Shown: positions 41,118 to 50,281 of the stretch, piece by piece
Layout: every line of letters starts with the position of its first letter
Numbering within the stretch: the first letter of the stretch is position 1
NCBI GenBank assembly: GCA_028287465.1
Contig: JAQBPO010000033.1
Coordinates: forward strand, 68,688-132,687
Origin: Fibrobacterota bacterium
GTDB taxonomy: Bacteria > Fibrobacterota > Fibrobacteria > UBA11236
Reading direction: 5' to 3'
Length of the DNA stretch: 64,000 nucleotides
Notes under the pieces: model-generated
The model's database searches: none
Told to the model about the DNA's origin: nothing
The model's input: only the letters and a program-made list of their open reading frames with translations
Program-made: the position numbers and the translations under genes

Positions 41118-42224
41118 CTAGAACTTATAGCCCAATCCTAAACTGCCCAGGATTTCGCTGCCGGCAAAGGCCTTGGTGCCCCGGGGGTATTGGGGATTTT
41201 CCTGGAGGAACCGGGCGCCGATTTGGATAAGGAGGCCGCGCTTTTGGACGAGGTCGAATTCGGGGCCCAGGTACCAGCCGAAGCCGGTGGCGGGTTCGGG
41301 ATAGAAGAAGACGGGATTGGTGGAAGTCACGAAGTCGATGTATTCGTCGGCGAGGGCCAGCCGGGTGTAGTTCATTCCGCCGGATAGGGCGTAGCGGAGG
41401 AAGCCGAATCCGGTGGGTTGGGTGTAGGGAACGACGATGAGGCCGAGGTTCGAACTCCATTCGTTCATGTAGGACATCGCCTTGGTGTCCTTGGCCGAGG
41501 CGCTGCCGAAGAGGGCGCCGGTTTCGGCGCTGAGGCCCAGCTGTTCCAGGAAGAAGAAGCGCATGGCGATTCCGAAACCGGTCTTGCCGATGGATGCCTT
41601 GTCGCCGTTGTCGCTCACCAAACCCGATTGCCGCTGGGGCCCTCCGGTCATGCCGCCGGTCCTGAAGTCGGCCAGCAATTCGAAACCGGTGGCATTGCGC
41701 TCGGGCTTCGCGTACCTCAGGGTGGTGTCCGTGACGACCATTTCCGTGCGGAGGCGGGTGCCGGGCCGGGTGCGCATGACATTCCAGGTGCCTTCGATCG
41801 AATCGGTTTCCTCGAGGCGGTTGCGCGCCATGAAGAAGCCGGGGGTCACGTCCTGCCGGAAGAAATAGGTGCTGTCGGCCTTGAAGTCCATGTCCACTTC
41901 GCCCGTATTCTCGGCGACGGTGAGCAGGCGGTGCCTGCCCGGATTGATGTTGAACCAGAGATGCTGGCGCGCCAGGGTATAGCCCGCTTCCAGGCTATCG
42001 ATCCCGGCGTTCTCGGCGAAGACATTGAAGCGGATCCAGGGACCCTGGGAGGAAGGCCGGGCGACATAGACCATGGCCATCCCGGATTTCCTTTCCGCGT
42101 TGCCGGGAAGGGCGTAGCCTTCGATTTCCTTTCCCATGTCCGGCCTTTGGACCGGAGCGCAATTCAGGAGGAGGAGGGTCGCCAGGGAGAAGGGGATGGC
42201 ATGGGCGGCTGTTTTGGATTTCAA
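41118..42224 (-). CDS. Lipoprotein with DUF2846-like domain and C-terminal barrel-like region
   Basis: Starting at TTG 42224 (AGGA a few bases upstream) gives a 368-residue protein with a lipoprotein signal ending LLLLNC. The open frame runs further upstream but without a signal. Residues 55-140 (GMAMVYVARPSSQGPW, AYTL-like AGYTLARQHLWFNINPGRHRLL, DSTYFFRQDV) resemble DUF2846 lipoproteins. The remainder alternates hydrophobic and polar residues (IGKTGFGIAMRFFFLEQLGLSAETGALF, GFGWYLGPEFDLV) and ends SLGLGYKF with a terminal aromatic, as in outer-membrane beta-barrels. The fusion is unusual. Function unknown. Confidence 0.72.
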   Translation of the reverse strand: MKSKTAAHAIPFSLATLLLLNCAPVQRPDMGKEIEGYALPGNAERKSGMAMVYVARPSSQGPWIRFNVFAENAGIDSLEAGYTLARQHLWFNINPGRHRLLTVAENTGEVDMDFKADSTYFFRQDVTPGFFMARNRLEETDSIEGTWNVMRTRPGTRLRTEMVVTDTTLRYAKPERNATGFELLADFRTGGMTGGPQRQSGLVSDNGDKASIGKTGFGIAMRFFFLEQLGLSAETGALFGSASAKDTKAMSYMNEWSSNLGLIVVPYTQPTGFGFLRYALSGGMNYTRLALADEYIDFVTSTNPVFFYPEPATGFGWYLGPEFDLVQKRGLLIQIGARFLQENPQYPRGTKAFAGSEILGSLGLGYKF

Positions 42225-42354
42225 AATGATCCTCGTATCGGAACTTTCGCCAAGGGGAACGGCGATAGCCGAAAATGTTTCCGGATTCTTTAAAGCGCAG
42301 GGGAAATGGTAGCAAACGCCGGCGGAATGCCGAGCACCAAAAGAAATGGTGCCT

Positions 42355-43248
42355 TTAAAGGTGCGCTTTGTCGCCCTTTTGCGAAAGCTTCCACAGCAGC
42401 AGCCGGTCCAGCATGGCATTGCTCAGGAAGCGGCGGGCGATGCGGAACTTCCTGGCCTCCCTGCCGACGGGGATGCGCACCGGGGCCTTGGGGTTCTCCA
42501 GGGTGGCGAGGATGATCACGGCCACGGCGCGCCCGTCCGGCACGGCGGGATCGGAGTCGCGGGTGAAATCCAGGAACGGTTTCAGGCGCAGGGCGTACGG
42601 GCTGCCGGCCTTGTATACGGGTCGCAGGCGGTTATGGAATTCGCTGCGGACCCATCCGGGCTCCAGGATGTGCACGCGGATATGGTGTGGATGCAATTCG
42701 TAGCGCAGGGAGAGGGAGAAGCCGGTGAGGGCGGATTTGCTGGCGCAGTACTGCGCCTTGAACGGGAATTGCAGATCGTGGACGATGGAGCCGAGGTTGA
42801 GGATGATGCCGGATCCCCGGGCGCGCATGGCGGGAACGGCAAGCTTGACGAGGCGGACCACGGAGAAATAGTTCACTTCGAAGAGGGTCCTGCTGTCGTC
42901 GAGATCCGTGTCCTCAACGGATCCGAGTTCGCCCTGGCCGGCATTGTTGATGAGGATGTCGACGCCGCCTAGCAGGGATTGGGCCCTGGCGTATCCTTCA
43001 TCGACCGAGGCCGGATCGGTGAGATCCATGCGCACCAGGCGGAAGGGCGGGGTGCCGCCGCGTTCCTCTTGGAGGCGATGCAGGACCGCATCCGGATTGC
43101 GCGCGGTGCCGACCACGCGGTAGCCCCTTTCGGAGAGCAGGTAGGCGGTCGCGAGGCCGATGCCGGAACTGGCCCCGGTGATCAGCACCCCCGGCAGGGT
43201 TTTCCCGCCTTCCCGGAAGGACGGCTCAAGCGACGTCCCGTCGCTCAT
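42355..43248 (-). CDS. Short-chain dehydrogenase/reductase
   Basis: The 297-residue protein starts at an ATG overlapping the TPR gene stop (ATGA, 43245-43248). It has VLITGASSGIGLATAYLLSERGY (cofactor loop), INNAGQGELG (NNAG), LNLGSIVHDLQFPF (serine region) and YCASKSALTGFS (Tyr-x-x-x-Lys). DPDAVLH-like RNPDAVL after the second strand suggests NADP preference. Such classical SDRs act on steroids, retinoids, ketones or sugars; substrate cannot be inferred. It is coupled to the TPR gene but no shared pathway is evident. Confidence 0.88.
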   Translation of the reverse strand: MSDGTSLEPSFREGGKTLPGVLITGASSGIGLATAYLLSERGYRVVGTARNPDAVLHRLQEERGGTPPFRLVRMDLTDPASVDEGYARAQSLLGGVDILINNAGQGELGSVEDTDLDDSRTLFEVNYFSVVRLVKLAVPAMRARGSGIILNLGSIVHDLQFPFKAQYCASKSALTGFSLSLRYELHPHHIRVHILEPGWVRSEFHNRLRPVYKAGSPYALRLKPFLDFTRDSDPAVPDGRAVAVIILATLENPKAPVRIPVGREARKFRIARRFLSNAMLDRLLLWKLSQKGDKAHL

Positions 43249-45074
43249 TTCCAGGAGTCTTCGCGCAGGAATGGGACCAGATCGCAAAGGCGGCGGTCCC
43301 GGGGGAGAAAGTCCCGGCCGATGCGCGCCAGGCGCACGCGGTTGCTTTCATTCTCGAACTGGGCCATGAACTCGAAGGTATCGTCGTTCTCCCAGATGGC
43401 GCCCTGGAAGGTTTTGAAGCCCGGGCATTTGGCCTCGCCCGTGCCTTTGCCTTCGCCGGATATCTTGGCCTTGGTACGGATGATCTTGCCGAAGAGATCC
43501 CCCGCCACTCCCGCGCTGTCGGTGACGTACACGAGCATGCCCCAGAGGTGGCCCTCCTTGAAGGCGAGCAGGTATTCGTGGCGCACGCCGTCCTGCAGGA
43601 AGCTGTCCATCAGGTTGCCGTTGGGCAGGGTCTGGAAACTCTTCTTGGGATAGGCTTGGCGGATTTGGGTCTGGGTGCTCCCCCAGGGTACGCTGTAGGT
43701 GCCCAGCAGGGCGATGCTGCCCGGAATGACCACGGGGGTCTGCTCGTCCGGGGAGAGGGAAGCGGCGGATTTGGGGGCGGAAGCCTGCGCGAGGGAACGG
43801 GCCGGCACGGATTGGCGGATCAGGGACTGATAGGCGGCGTCGCGTTTTTCGGAAAGGCCGGGAAGCCCGGGATCGTACTTGAGGCTGGAATCGAAGCATT
43901 CCGTGGCGATGCCGAACATGCCGCGCCGGAAATAGGCCTGGCCCAGGGCCAGCCACAGGGGGGCATTGCGGGTATGCTGGCGCGCCAGGGGATCCAGGAG
44001 GGAGATGGCGAAGATGGCTTCCGCGTCCGCCGGGCGCGGGCCGGCATAGGACTCCCCGCTGGGCCGGCTCTGGGGTTTCCAGCCCAAGGTGGCTATGGCC
44101 TCGGCATAGACGGGATTGGAGGGGTCCTTCGCCTGCAGTACCCGGTACAGGGAATCGGCCTTGGGCAGGAACCCGCGCGACTCCCAGAGCCAGGCCTGCA
44201 CCAGGGACATGCGATCCGTCTTGATGCCCTGCTCCTGCCCGTATTCCAGGGCCATGCGCGCGCTGTCTTCCGCGCCGTTCTGGTAGAATAGGATGGCCAG
44301 CAGATCGTAGGGAACGTTCTCGGTAACGGGGATGGCCAGGCGTTTGCCGGGACGGTAATCCTCCGGGGAGGACTCCATCAGGCCGATGGCGGTGCGGAAA
44401 TTGCGGTTGGCCGTGCGCGTCTCGCCTTGCTGCAGATGCACGCGGCCGAGGCCGATATAGGGATACGCGAAGTGGGGCGAGGACTTGATGGCCTTCGAAT
44501 AATGCGCCTCGGCCGAATCCGGTTGCCCGGATTTCTCGAACCAGCGCCCGGCCACGTACTGCATCCAGGGATGCCCCGTATCCTGGGCCAGGCAGGTCTG
44601 CCAATCCCGCAGGGCATCCGGACTGATCAATTCCGGTTCCGCGGATTCGCCGGCCTTTTCCTTCCTTCCCTCGGCGGAGGCGGAGCCCACCACCCCCATG
44701 CGGATCAGGGAGGAGAGGCCATGCGCGAGGCAGAAATCCGGATGTTGCTTGCGGACGGCGGCGAGTTCGTCCAGGGCTTGCGGGCCGGAGCCGGCTTCCG
44801 CCAGCTTCAGGCTCTTGGCGAATCGTTCCCGATCCGCGGAGGGAAGATCCTTGAGTTCCCCGACGCCGCTGAATGCGCGCCCCTTGGGTATGCGTAAGCC
44901 CGCTTCAGGCCCGAAAGGGGATTCCTTTACGCGCACCGCGCCGATATCCAGGATCAGGGCGAGGGAAAATCCGGCGGCCATGCCGACGATGGCCGCCAAT
45001 AGCGCGAAGGGCAGGATCGGGGCTTTCCGGCGGGATTCCTGCATGCGCCGGTCCTGGATGCGACGTTCCTGCAT
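43245..45074 (-). CDS. Membrane-anchored TPR-repeat protein
   Basis: The 609-residue protein has a basic N-terminus and one transmembrane helix (PFALLAAIVGMAAGFSLALIL, about 21-41). A long helical region follows with TPR-like units (RWFEKSGQPDSAEAHYSKAIKSSPHFAYPYIGLGRVHLQQGETRTANRN and FFRRGMF-like AYFRRGMFGIATECFDSSLKYDPGLPG). The last 150 residues form a separate beta-rich domain (YSVPWGSTQTQIRQAYPKKSFQ). TPR proteins are scaffolds. Its stop overlaps the SDR start, and the sigma-factor gene lies 70 bp upstream. Role unknown. Confidence 0.8.
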   Translation of the reverse strand: MQERRIQDRRMQESRRKAPILPFALLAAIVGMAAGFSLALILDIGAVRVKESPFGPEAGLRIPKGRAFSGVGELKDLPSADRERFAKSLKLAEAGSGPQALDELAAVRKQHPDFCLAHGLSSLIRMGVVGSASAEGRKEKAGESAEPELISPDALRDWQTCLAQDTGHPWMQYVAGRWFEKSGQPDSAEAHYSKAIKSSPHFAYPYIGLGRVHLQQGETRTANRNFRTAIGLMESSPEDYRPGKRLAIPVTENVPYDLLAILFYQNGAEDSARMALEYGQEQGIKTDRMSLVQAWLWESRGFLPKADSLYRVLQAKDPSNPVYAEAIATLGWKPQSRPSGESYAGPRPADAEAIFAISLLDPLARQHTRNAPLWLALGQAYFRRGMFGIATECFDSSLKYDPGLPGLSEKRDAAYQSLIRQSVPARSLAQASAPKSAASLSPDEQTPVVIPGSIALLGTYSVPWGSTQTQIRQAYPKKSFQTLPNGNLMDSFLQDGVRHEYLLAFKEGHLWGMLVYVTDSAGVAGDLFGKIIRTKAKISGEGKGTGEAKCPGFKTFQGAIWENDDTFEFMAQFENESNRVRLARIGRDFLPRDRRLCDLVPFLREDSWK

Positions 45075-45144
45075 GGGACTAAGTATAGAATATGGAGGGG
45101 CTTGAGGTCGAGGCCGATGGGGAGGGAAGGGTCCCCTCGGCGAT

Positions 45145-45975
45145 CTAGTTTTCCGAAACGAACGGCATCAGCTTGTCCTTCGACTCCTTGGACCGGAGCA
45201 GCTTGCGCAGGGACTTGTTCTTGATCTGGCGCACGCGTTCGCGGGTCAGCTTCAATTCCTTGCCGATTTCGTCCAAGGTGAACTCGCGGGAGTAGTTGAT
45301 GCCGTAATACATGCGCAGCACCTTCTCCTCGCGCTCGGACATCTGCCCCAACACGGAATCGATGACGCGGGAAAGCTCGGCCTTCTCGTTGTCCACTTCC
45401 TGGTTGCCCTCGTTGCCGAGCACGTCCATCAAGGTGGTCACGGCGTCGCGGCCGTCGCTTTCGGCGCCCAGGGGGGCGTTCAGGGACACGTCCGCGATCT
45501 TCTCCATGATCTCGGCGATTTCCTGCTCGTAATCCTGGAATTCCGGCAGGGCGATGGTCTTCTCGTAATCGCCGCCGTTCTGGACCAGCGCTTTCTTGAA
45601 GCGATTGACCATGGCCAGCTTGTTCGGGGGCACGCGCACGGCGCCGACCTGTTCGAACAGCGCCTTCTGGATGGACTGGCGGATCCACCAGACGGCGTAG
45701 GAAATGAACTTCACCTCGCGCGAGGGATCATAGCGCTTGGCCGCCTTGTAGAGGCCCAGATTGCCTTCATTGATGAGTTCGAGCAGGGAAAGGCCCTTGC
45801 CCTGGTAGCGGCGGGCGATGGAGACGACGAACCGCAGGTTGCCCAGGATGAGGCGATGCATGGATTTGGAGTCGCCGCGCTTGATGCGCTGGACCAGATC
45901 CTTTTCCTCGTCCGGGGTGATGATGGCGTGCCGGTACAAATCCCGGAAATAAAGCTGTTCGTTCTGATCGACCAA
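45145..45975 (-). CDS. RNA polymerase sigma factor, RpoD/SigA family, short form
   Basis: The 276-residue protein lacks region 1.1. Region 1.2 (YFRDLYRHAIITPDEEKDLVQRIKRGD), region 2 (LRFVVSIARRYQGKGLSLLELINEGNLGLYKAAKRYDP, FISYAVWWIRQSIQKAL), region 3 and region 4 (TLDEIGKELKLTRERVRQIKNKSLRKL) are intact. The start appears to be TTG at 45975 with GGAG upstream; no in-frame ATG precedes the conserved part. The size resembles the primary sigma factors of FCB-group bacteria, which are short, so it may be the housekeeping sigma or a group 2 relative. It is monocistronic or read with the TPR-SDR pair. Confidence 0.93.
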   Translation of the reverse strand: MVDQNEQLYFRDLYRHAIITPDEEKDLVQRIKRGDSKSMHRLILGNLRFVVSIARRYQGKGLSLLELINEGNLGLYKAAKRYDPSREVKFISYAVWWIRQSIQKALFEQVGAVRVPPNKLAMVNRFKKALVQNGGDYEKTIALPEFQDYEQEIAEIMEKIADVSLNAPLGAESDGRDAVTTLMDVLGNEGNQEVDNEKAELSRVIDSVLGQMSEREEKVLRMYYGINYSREFTLDEIGKELKLTRERVRQIKNKSLRKLLRSKESKDKLMPFVSEN

Positions 45976-46046
45976 AAGGAAGACTCCATTCCGAAATCAG
46001 TGAACCCACCTGGAGGCCCGGGGCTAGCCGGGTTTCCAACGCACAC

Positions 46047-46076
46047 AATCTACAATTCTAAGTCACGCTCTCTCAA
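46047..46076 (-). promoter_or_regulatory. Probable promoter of the sigma-factor gene
   Basis: Reading leftward, TTGAGA (46076-46071) and TAGATT (46052-46047) are 18 bp apart, in an AT-rich patch of otherwise GC-rich DNA. The start codon lies about 70 bp downstream, leaving a leader of about 65 nt. Confidence 0.5.
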
Positions 46077-46137
46077 GCCTTTGCCTCGGCGGCCTCCGCG
46101 GCCGTCCCCGACATTTTGCGGGGTGGAGGCCGGCAAG

Positions 46138-46479
46138 TCAAACCCCGGAGACGCCTTTTCCGGGTCCCGAGGCCGGAACGCCGGGTTCGAGCTTCTTCAA
46201 ATAGTCGTAGCTGTAGATGCCGGTCTTATGGCCGTCGCTCCAGTGGATGGCCATGGCGTAGCGGCCTACGGCCAGCACGCGGGCGGGCTTGATATCGGCC
46301 GGGATGCGCGACTCGTCGAGCATCTTCTCGCCGGTCCACTCGTTCACGCATACGGCGCAAGGGCAGGATGAGCGCAGAAATCGCGCTTTGAGGTCCGAAA
46401 CCGTGCCGTCATTCCAGTGGATGGTCAGCATGTCCGGGTCCTTGCGGAAAATCCCGATGGGGGCGATTACCTTGGTCAT
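46138..46479 (-). CDS. DUF971 protein (gamma-butyrobetaine-hydroxylase N-terminal-like)
   Basis: The 113-residue protein has LTIHWNDGTVSDLKARFLRSSCPCAVCVNEWTG and YAMAIHWSDGHKTGIYSYDYLKKL, the characteristic DUF971 pattern. It has two of the cysteine pairs (CPCAVC) that in related domains bind zinc. The ATG overlaps the Mrp stop (46476-46479). DUF971 is often next to or fused with Mrp, suggesting a part in Fe-S cluster delivery; the exact role is not known. Confidence 0.88.
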   Translation of the reverse strand: MTKVIAPIGIFRKDPDMLTIHWNDGTVSDLKARFLRSSCPCAVCVNEWTGEKMLDESRIPADIKPARVLAVGRYAMAIHWSDGHKTGIYSYDYLKKLEPGVPASGPGKGVSGV

Positions 46480-47612
46480 GGTGTTTTGGCCTTGGGGAGA
46501 GTACTTCCCGCTTCGGGAAGCGTATCCCAGGTATAGTCGAAATCCCCCAGCATGCCGGTCTGGGCCGCGCTGAGGATGGAGAGTTCCTGGGCGATGAGGC
46601 CGGCGATGTCCCGGTAGGCCTTGGCCGAAGCCGAAGCCGGGTTCTTTTCCACGATGGGGAGGCCCGCGTCCCCGCCGACGGCGACTTCCGGTTCCAGGGG
46701 GATTTCCCCCAGGAAGGGCACGCCCAGGGACGCGGAGATGCGCCTCCCGCCGCCCTGGCGGAAGATATAATGCTTCTTCTCGCAATTGTCGCAGATGAAA
46801 TAGCTCATGTTCTCGATGATGCCGAGGACCGGCACGCTGACCTTCTGGAACATCTTGAGGCCCTTTTTCGCGTCCAGGACGGACACGTCCTGGGGCGTGG
46901 TCACGATGACGCCGCCGGAGATGGGGGCGCTCTGGGTCAGGGTCAACTGGACGTCCCCGGTTCCCGGTGGCATGTCTATCAGTAAGTAGTCCAGCGAGCC
47001 CCAGACCACGTTGTGCACGAAATTCTGGATCATCTGGGAGACCATGGGGCCGCGCCAGATGACCGGCTTTTCGTCATCCGAGAACATGGCCATGGAAACG
47101 ATCTTGATGCCGTTCACGACCACGGGATGGAGCTTCTGTTTCTCATCCAGGACAGGCGCTTCCTTGACCTGGAACATCATGCTCATGGAAGGGCCGTAGA
47201 TGTCCGCATCCAGCACGCCCACCGAGGCGCCGGTCTGGGCCAGAGCGACCGCCAAATTGGCGGTAGCGGTGGATTTGCCCACGCCGCCCTTGCCGGATGC
47301 CACGGCGATGATGTGCCTTACGTCCTTGAGGAGCTCCGTCTTCTTGCCCGAAGCCGATTTGGGGACCTGGGCCGTCATGGTCACGTCCACGGAGGTGACT
47401 CCGGGAAGCTCATTCACGGCCTGGATCGCCTGGGCCTTGAGGTCCTCCTTGACCGGGCAGGCCGGCGTGGTCAGCTGCACGTCGAATTTGACCGCCCCGC
47501 CCTCGATGCGCAGGTTCTTGACGAAGTCCAGGTCCACGATGTCCCGGTGGAGGTCCGGATCCTGGACCACCCGGAGCGCATCCAGAACCTGTTTTTCCGT
47601 AATATTTGCCAT
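46476..47612 (-). CDS. mrp: Mrp/ApbC/Nbp35-type Fe-S cluster carrier ATPase
   Basis: The 378-residue protein starts with a MIP18/DUF59 domain (LDALRVVQDPDLHRDIVDLDFVKNLRI, about 1-95). A deviant-Walker-A P-loop ATPase follows with VASGKGGVGKST at about 112 and DADIYGPS. SYFICDNCEKKHYIF contains the CxxC that binds the bridging cluster in a dimer. Mrp proteins assemble and deliver [4Fe-4S] clusters to apo-enzymes. Coupled to the DUF971 gene downstream. Divergent from the dehydrogenase at 47776. Confidence 0.95.
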   Translation of the reverse strand: MANITEKQVLDALRVVQDPDLHRDIVDLDFVKNLRIEGGAVKFDVQLTTPACPVKEDLKAQAIQAVNELPGVTSVDVTMTAQVPKSASGKKTELLKDVRHIIAVASGKGGVGKSTATANLAVALAQTGASVGVLDADIYGPSMSMMFQVKEAPVLDEKQKLHPVVVNGIKIVSMAMFSDDEKPVIWRGPMVSQMIQNFVHNVVWGSLDYLLIDMPPGTGDVQLTLTQSAPISGGVIVTTPQDVSVLDAKKGLKMFQKVSVPVLGIIENMSYFICDNCEKKHYIFRQGGGRRISASLGVPFLGEIPLEPEVAVGGDAGLPIVEKNPASASAKAYRDIAGLIAQELSILSAAQTGMLGDFDYTWDTLPEAGSTLPKAKTP

Positions 47613-47711
47613 GGCAAAGCCGCTTCCGCCTCAGGTATCGTAATCGTAAAGAAGTCCGGCACTTGGAGCCCTGCGACTTCTCGATTGGGTGGTGTAATAT
47701 AGCTTTTGGAA

Positions 47712-47744
47712 ATTATCTTAGCGATAATCAACCCCTTTCGGGGT
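47712..47744. promoter_or_regulatory. Two small inverted repeats in a divergent promoter region
   Basis: In the 163 bp between mrp and the dehydrogenase gene, ATTATC/GATAAT with a 5-nt spacer (47712-47728) is followed by ACCCC/GGGGT with a 4-nt loop (47731-47744). TATAGC- and TAATAT-like boxes lie just upstream (about 47695-47702). They may be operator and leader hairpin; the dehydrogenase ribosome-binding site AAAGGA follows. Confidence 0.35.
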
Positions 47745-47775
47745 CGCCGGCATTGATTTCTGAAAGGAATCGGGG

Positions 47776-49071
47776 ATGAGCAAGAATCGTCAAATCGCGG
47801 TCGTGGGTCTCGGATACGTAGGAATGCCCATCGCGGTTTTTTTCGGCCGTATCCAAAAGGTCATCGCCTTCGACGTAAACCCCCAGCGGGTCGACGAACT
47901 GAAGCGGAACATCGACCGCAACCATGACGTGGCCTCCGAGGAAATCGCCAAGTCCACCGTGGAATGGACCTTGGATCCGGCCCGCATCCGCGAAGCCGAT
48001 TTCGTCATCGTTACCGTGCCCACCCCCGTCAACGAGGCCAACCGCCCGGACCTGACCCCCCTCCTCAAGGCCTCCACCACGGTCGGCCGCAACCTCAAGA
48101 AGGGCGCCATCGTGGTCTACGAGTCCACCGTCTATCCCGGGGCCACGGAAGAGGAATGCGTACCGGTCCTGGAGCGGGAATCCGGGATGAAGTGCGGCAT
48201 CGATTTCAAGGTCGGCTATTCCCCCGAGCGCATCAACCCGGGCGATCATGAGCATACCTTCACCAAGATCACCAAGGTCGTGTCCGGCATGGACGCCGAG
48301 ACCCTCGAGGTGGTCGCCGAGATGTACTCCTCCGTGGTCACCGCGGGCGTGTACAGGGCATCCTCGATCAAGGTGGCCGAGGCCGCCAAGGTCATCGAGA
48401 ACACGCAGCGCGATCTGAACATCTCCCTGGTGAACGAACTCTCCCTCATCTTCCACCGGGTCGGCATCGACACCTCGGACGTGCTGGCCGCGGCCGGCAC
48501 CAAATGGAACTTCCTCAAGTTCCAGCCCGGGCTGGTGGGCGGCCACTGCATCGGCGTGGATCCCTATTACCTCACCCACAAGGCCGAACAACTGGGCTAT
48601 ATCCCCCAGGTGATCCTGGCCGGCCGCCGCATCAACGACAGCATGGGCCGGTTCGTGGCGCGCGAAATGACCAAGGAACTGCTGAAGGTCGGGACCGTGA
48701 ATTTCCACGGAGGCAAGCCGGTCATCACCATCCTGGGGCTCACCTTCAAGGAGAACGTTTCCGACATCCGCAATACCAAGGTGGTGGACATCGTGTCCGA
48801 ACTGGAAAGCTTCGGGTTCAAGGTGCAGGTGACCGATCCCATGGCCTATCCCGAGGAGGCCATGCACGAATACCATCTGGACATCGTGCCCATCGATAAG
48901 CTCCTCCCCGCCGATGGCGTGGTGCTCGCCGTCGCCCATGATCAGTTCAAGAAGGACGGCTGGGAATTGCCGAAGCGCCTTCTCAAGGGAGGCAAGGGCG
49001 TGGTGGCGGATATCAAGAACCTGCTGCCCAGGGAATCGACGCCTCCCGGAATCGTTCTCTGGCGGTTATAG
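47776..49071 (+). CDS. UDP-HexNAc 6-dehydrogenase (TviB/WbpO-like)
   Basis: The 431-residue protein has QIAVVGLGYVGMPIAVFFG (NAD site), TVPTPVNEANRPDLTPL, and YSPERINPGDHEHTF, the hallmark of the TviB/WbpO subgroup. The catalytic cysteine lies in PGLVGGHCIGVDPYYLTHKAE. LTFKENVSDIRNTKVVDIV is the C-terminal UDP-binding block. Known relatives oxidise UDP-GlcNAc or UDP-GalNAc to the uronic acid. WecB at 18124 could also supply UDP-ManNAc, so WecC-like specificity should be kept open. It precedes an epimerase gene by 107 bp, matching a two-step uronate branch. Confidence 0.92.
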   Translation: MSKNRQIAVVGLGYVGMPIAVFFGRIQKVIAFDVNPQRVDELKRNIDRNHDVASEEIAKSTVEWTLDPARIREADFVIVTVPTPVNEANRPDLTPLLKASTTVGRNLKKGAIVVYESTVYPGATEEECVPVLERESGMKCGIDFKVGYSPERINPGDHEHTFTKITKVVSGMDAETLEVVAEMYSSVVTAGVYRASSIKVAEAAKVIENTQRDLNISLVNELSLIFHRVGIDTSDVLAAAGTKWNFLKFQPGLVGGHCIGVDPYYLTHKAEQLGYIPQVILAGRRINDSMGRFVAREMTKELLKVGTVNFHGGKPVITILGLTFKENVSDIRNTKVVDIVSELESFGFKVQVTDPMAYPEEAMHEYHLDIVPIDKLLPADGVVLAVAHDQFKKDGWELPKRLLKGGKGVVADIKNLLPRESTPPGIVLWRL

Positions 49072-49082
49072 GCTCGTCGCTA

Positions 49083-49105
49083 TGGAGTTTGCAAGGCAAA
49101 CTCCA
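49083..49105. repeat. Perfect 10-bp stem-loop between sugar-nucleotide genes
   Basis: TGGAGTTTGC at 49083-49092 is followed by a 3-nt AAG loop and its exact complement at 49096-49105. An outer CTATGG/CCATAG pair (49080-49085, 49125-49130) and a small GCGC hairpin near 49138-49149 follow, with seven T residues at about 49157-49163. It may be a complex terminator/attenuator or a small dispersed element. I saw no second copy in the window. Confidence 0.5.
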
Positions 49106-49178
49106 CGCTCCTCGCGTGAATCATCCATAGGGTCGGCGCGCTGGAGCGCTCACCGGTTTTTTTATTAAGGTTTAATCC

Positions 49179-50195
49179 ATGACCCAAGAAACCCTGCTCA
49201 TCACCGGCGCCGCCGGCTTCATCGGATCCCACCTCGCCAGGGTCTGCCTGGCGCGCGGCCACAAGGTGGTGGGCCTCGACAACCTGAACGACTATTACGA
49301 TCCCACCCTGAAGCAGGCGCGCCTGGATCCGCTCCTCAAGATCCCGGGCTTCGCCTTCGAGAAGGCCAGCCTGGAGGACAATGCCGCGGTGCGCGGCATC
49401 TTCGAAAAGCACCGGCCGGATCGGGTGGTGAACCTGGCGGCCCAGGCGGGCGTGCGCTACAGCCTGGAGAATCCCCGCGCCTACATCGACGCCAATATCG
49501 TGGGCTTCCTCAACATCCTGGAGGCATGCCGCGCCCATCAGGTGGCCCATCTCGCCTACGCTTCCAGCAGCTCCGTATACGGAGCCAACACCAAGCTCCC
49601 CTTCTCCGTGCACGATAACGTGGACCATCCCCTGAGCCTGTACGCCGCCTCCAAGAAGGCCAACGAGCTCATGGCGCATACGTACAGCCACCTGTTCCGC
49701 ATCCCCACCACGGGTCTGCGTTTCTTCACCGTCTACGGTCCCTGGGGCCGCCCGGACATGGCCCTGTTCCTCTTCACCAAGAACATCCTGGCCGGCAAGC
49801 CGATCGACGTCTTCAACGGCGGGCATCACAAGCGGGACTTCACCTATATCGACGACATCGTCGAAGGCGTCTACCGGGTAACCTTCAACATACCCCAGGC
49901 CGATCCCGCTTGGGACGCGCGCAAGGCCGATCCGGCCACGTCCTCCGCGCCCTACCGGGTCTACAATATCGGCAACAGCTCCCCCGTGGAGCTGATGCAT
50001 TATATCCGCACCCTCGAGGACAAGCTGGGCAAGAAGGCCATCCTCAACATGCTCCCGATGCAACCGGGCGACGTCCCTTCCACCGAGGCCGACGTGGCCG
50101 ATCTGGTGCGGGACGTGGGCTTCAAGCCGGAAACCACGGTCGAGACCGGCATCGGCCGCTTCGTGGATTGGTACCGCGGGTTCTACGGGGCCTAG
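49179..50195 (+). CDS. UDP-glucuronate 4-epimerase-like SDR (LpsL/CapI type)
   Basis: The 338-residue extended SDR has [83 protein letters not shown] and [19 protein letters not shown], and [23 protein letters not shown]. These are very typical of UDP-GlcA 4-epimerases, giving UDP-GalA from UDP-GlcA made by ugd (22657-24156). After the dehydrogenase at 47776 it could alternatively epimerise a UDP-HexNAc uronate, as in the TviB-TviC pair. Cytoplasmic. Confidence 0.9.
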   Translation: MTQETLLITGAAGFIGSHLARVCLARGHKVVGLDNLNDYYDPTLKQARLDPLLKIPGFAFEKASLEDNAAVRGIFEKHRPDRVVNLAAQAGVRYSLENPRAYIDANIVGFLNILEACRAHQVAHLAYASSSSVYGANTKLPFSVHDNVDHPLSLYAASKKANELMAHTYSHLFRIPTTGLRFFTVYGPWGRPDMALFLFTKNILAGKPIDVFNGGHHKRDFTYIDDIVEGVYRVTFNIPQADPAWDARKADPATSSAPYRVYNIGNSSPVELMHYIRTLEDKLGKKAILNMLPMQPGDVPSTEADVADLVRDVGFKPETTVETGIGRFVDWYRGFYGA

Positions 50196-50281
50196 ACCCC
50201 GGAAACCGATCGCCCCCCCTGGACCGGCCAAGCGCCCAAAACCGGGAATGTCTTTGTGATCCGCGGAAACCAGTCTATTAT

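Noticed and set aside
50196-50281. Possible CRISPR or short direct repeats between small genes
   Set aside because: No repeated unit of 20 bp or more with regular spacing is visible here or anywhere in the window.
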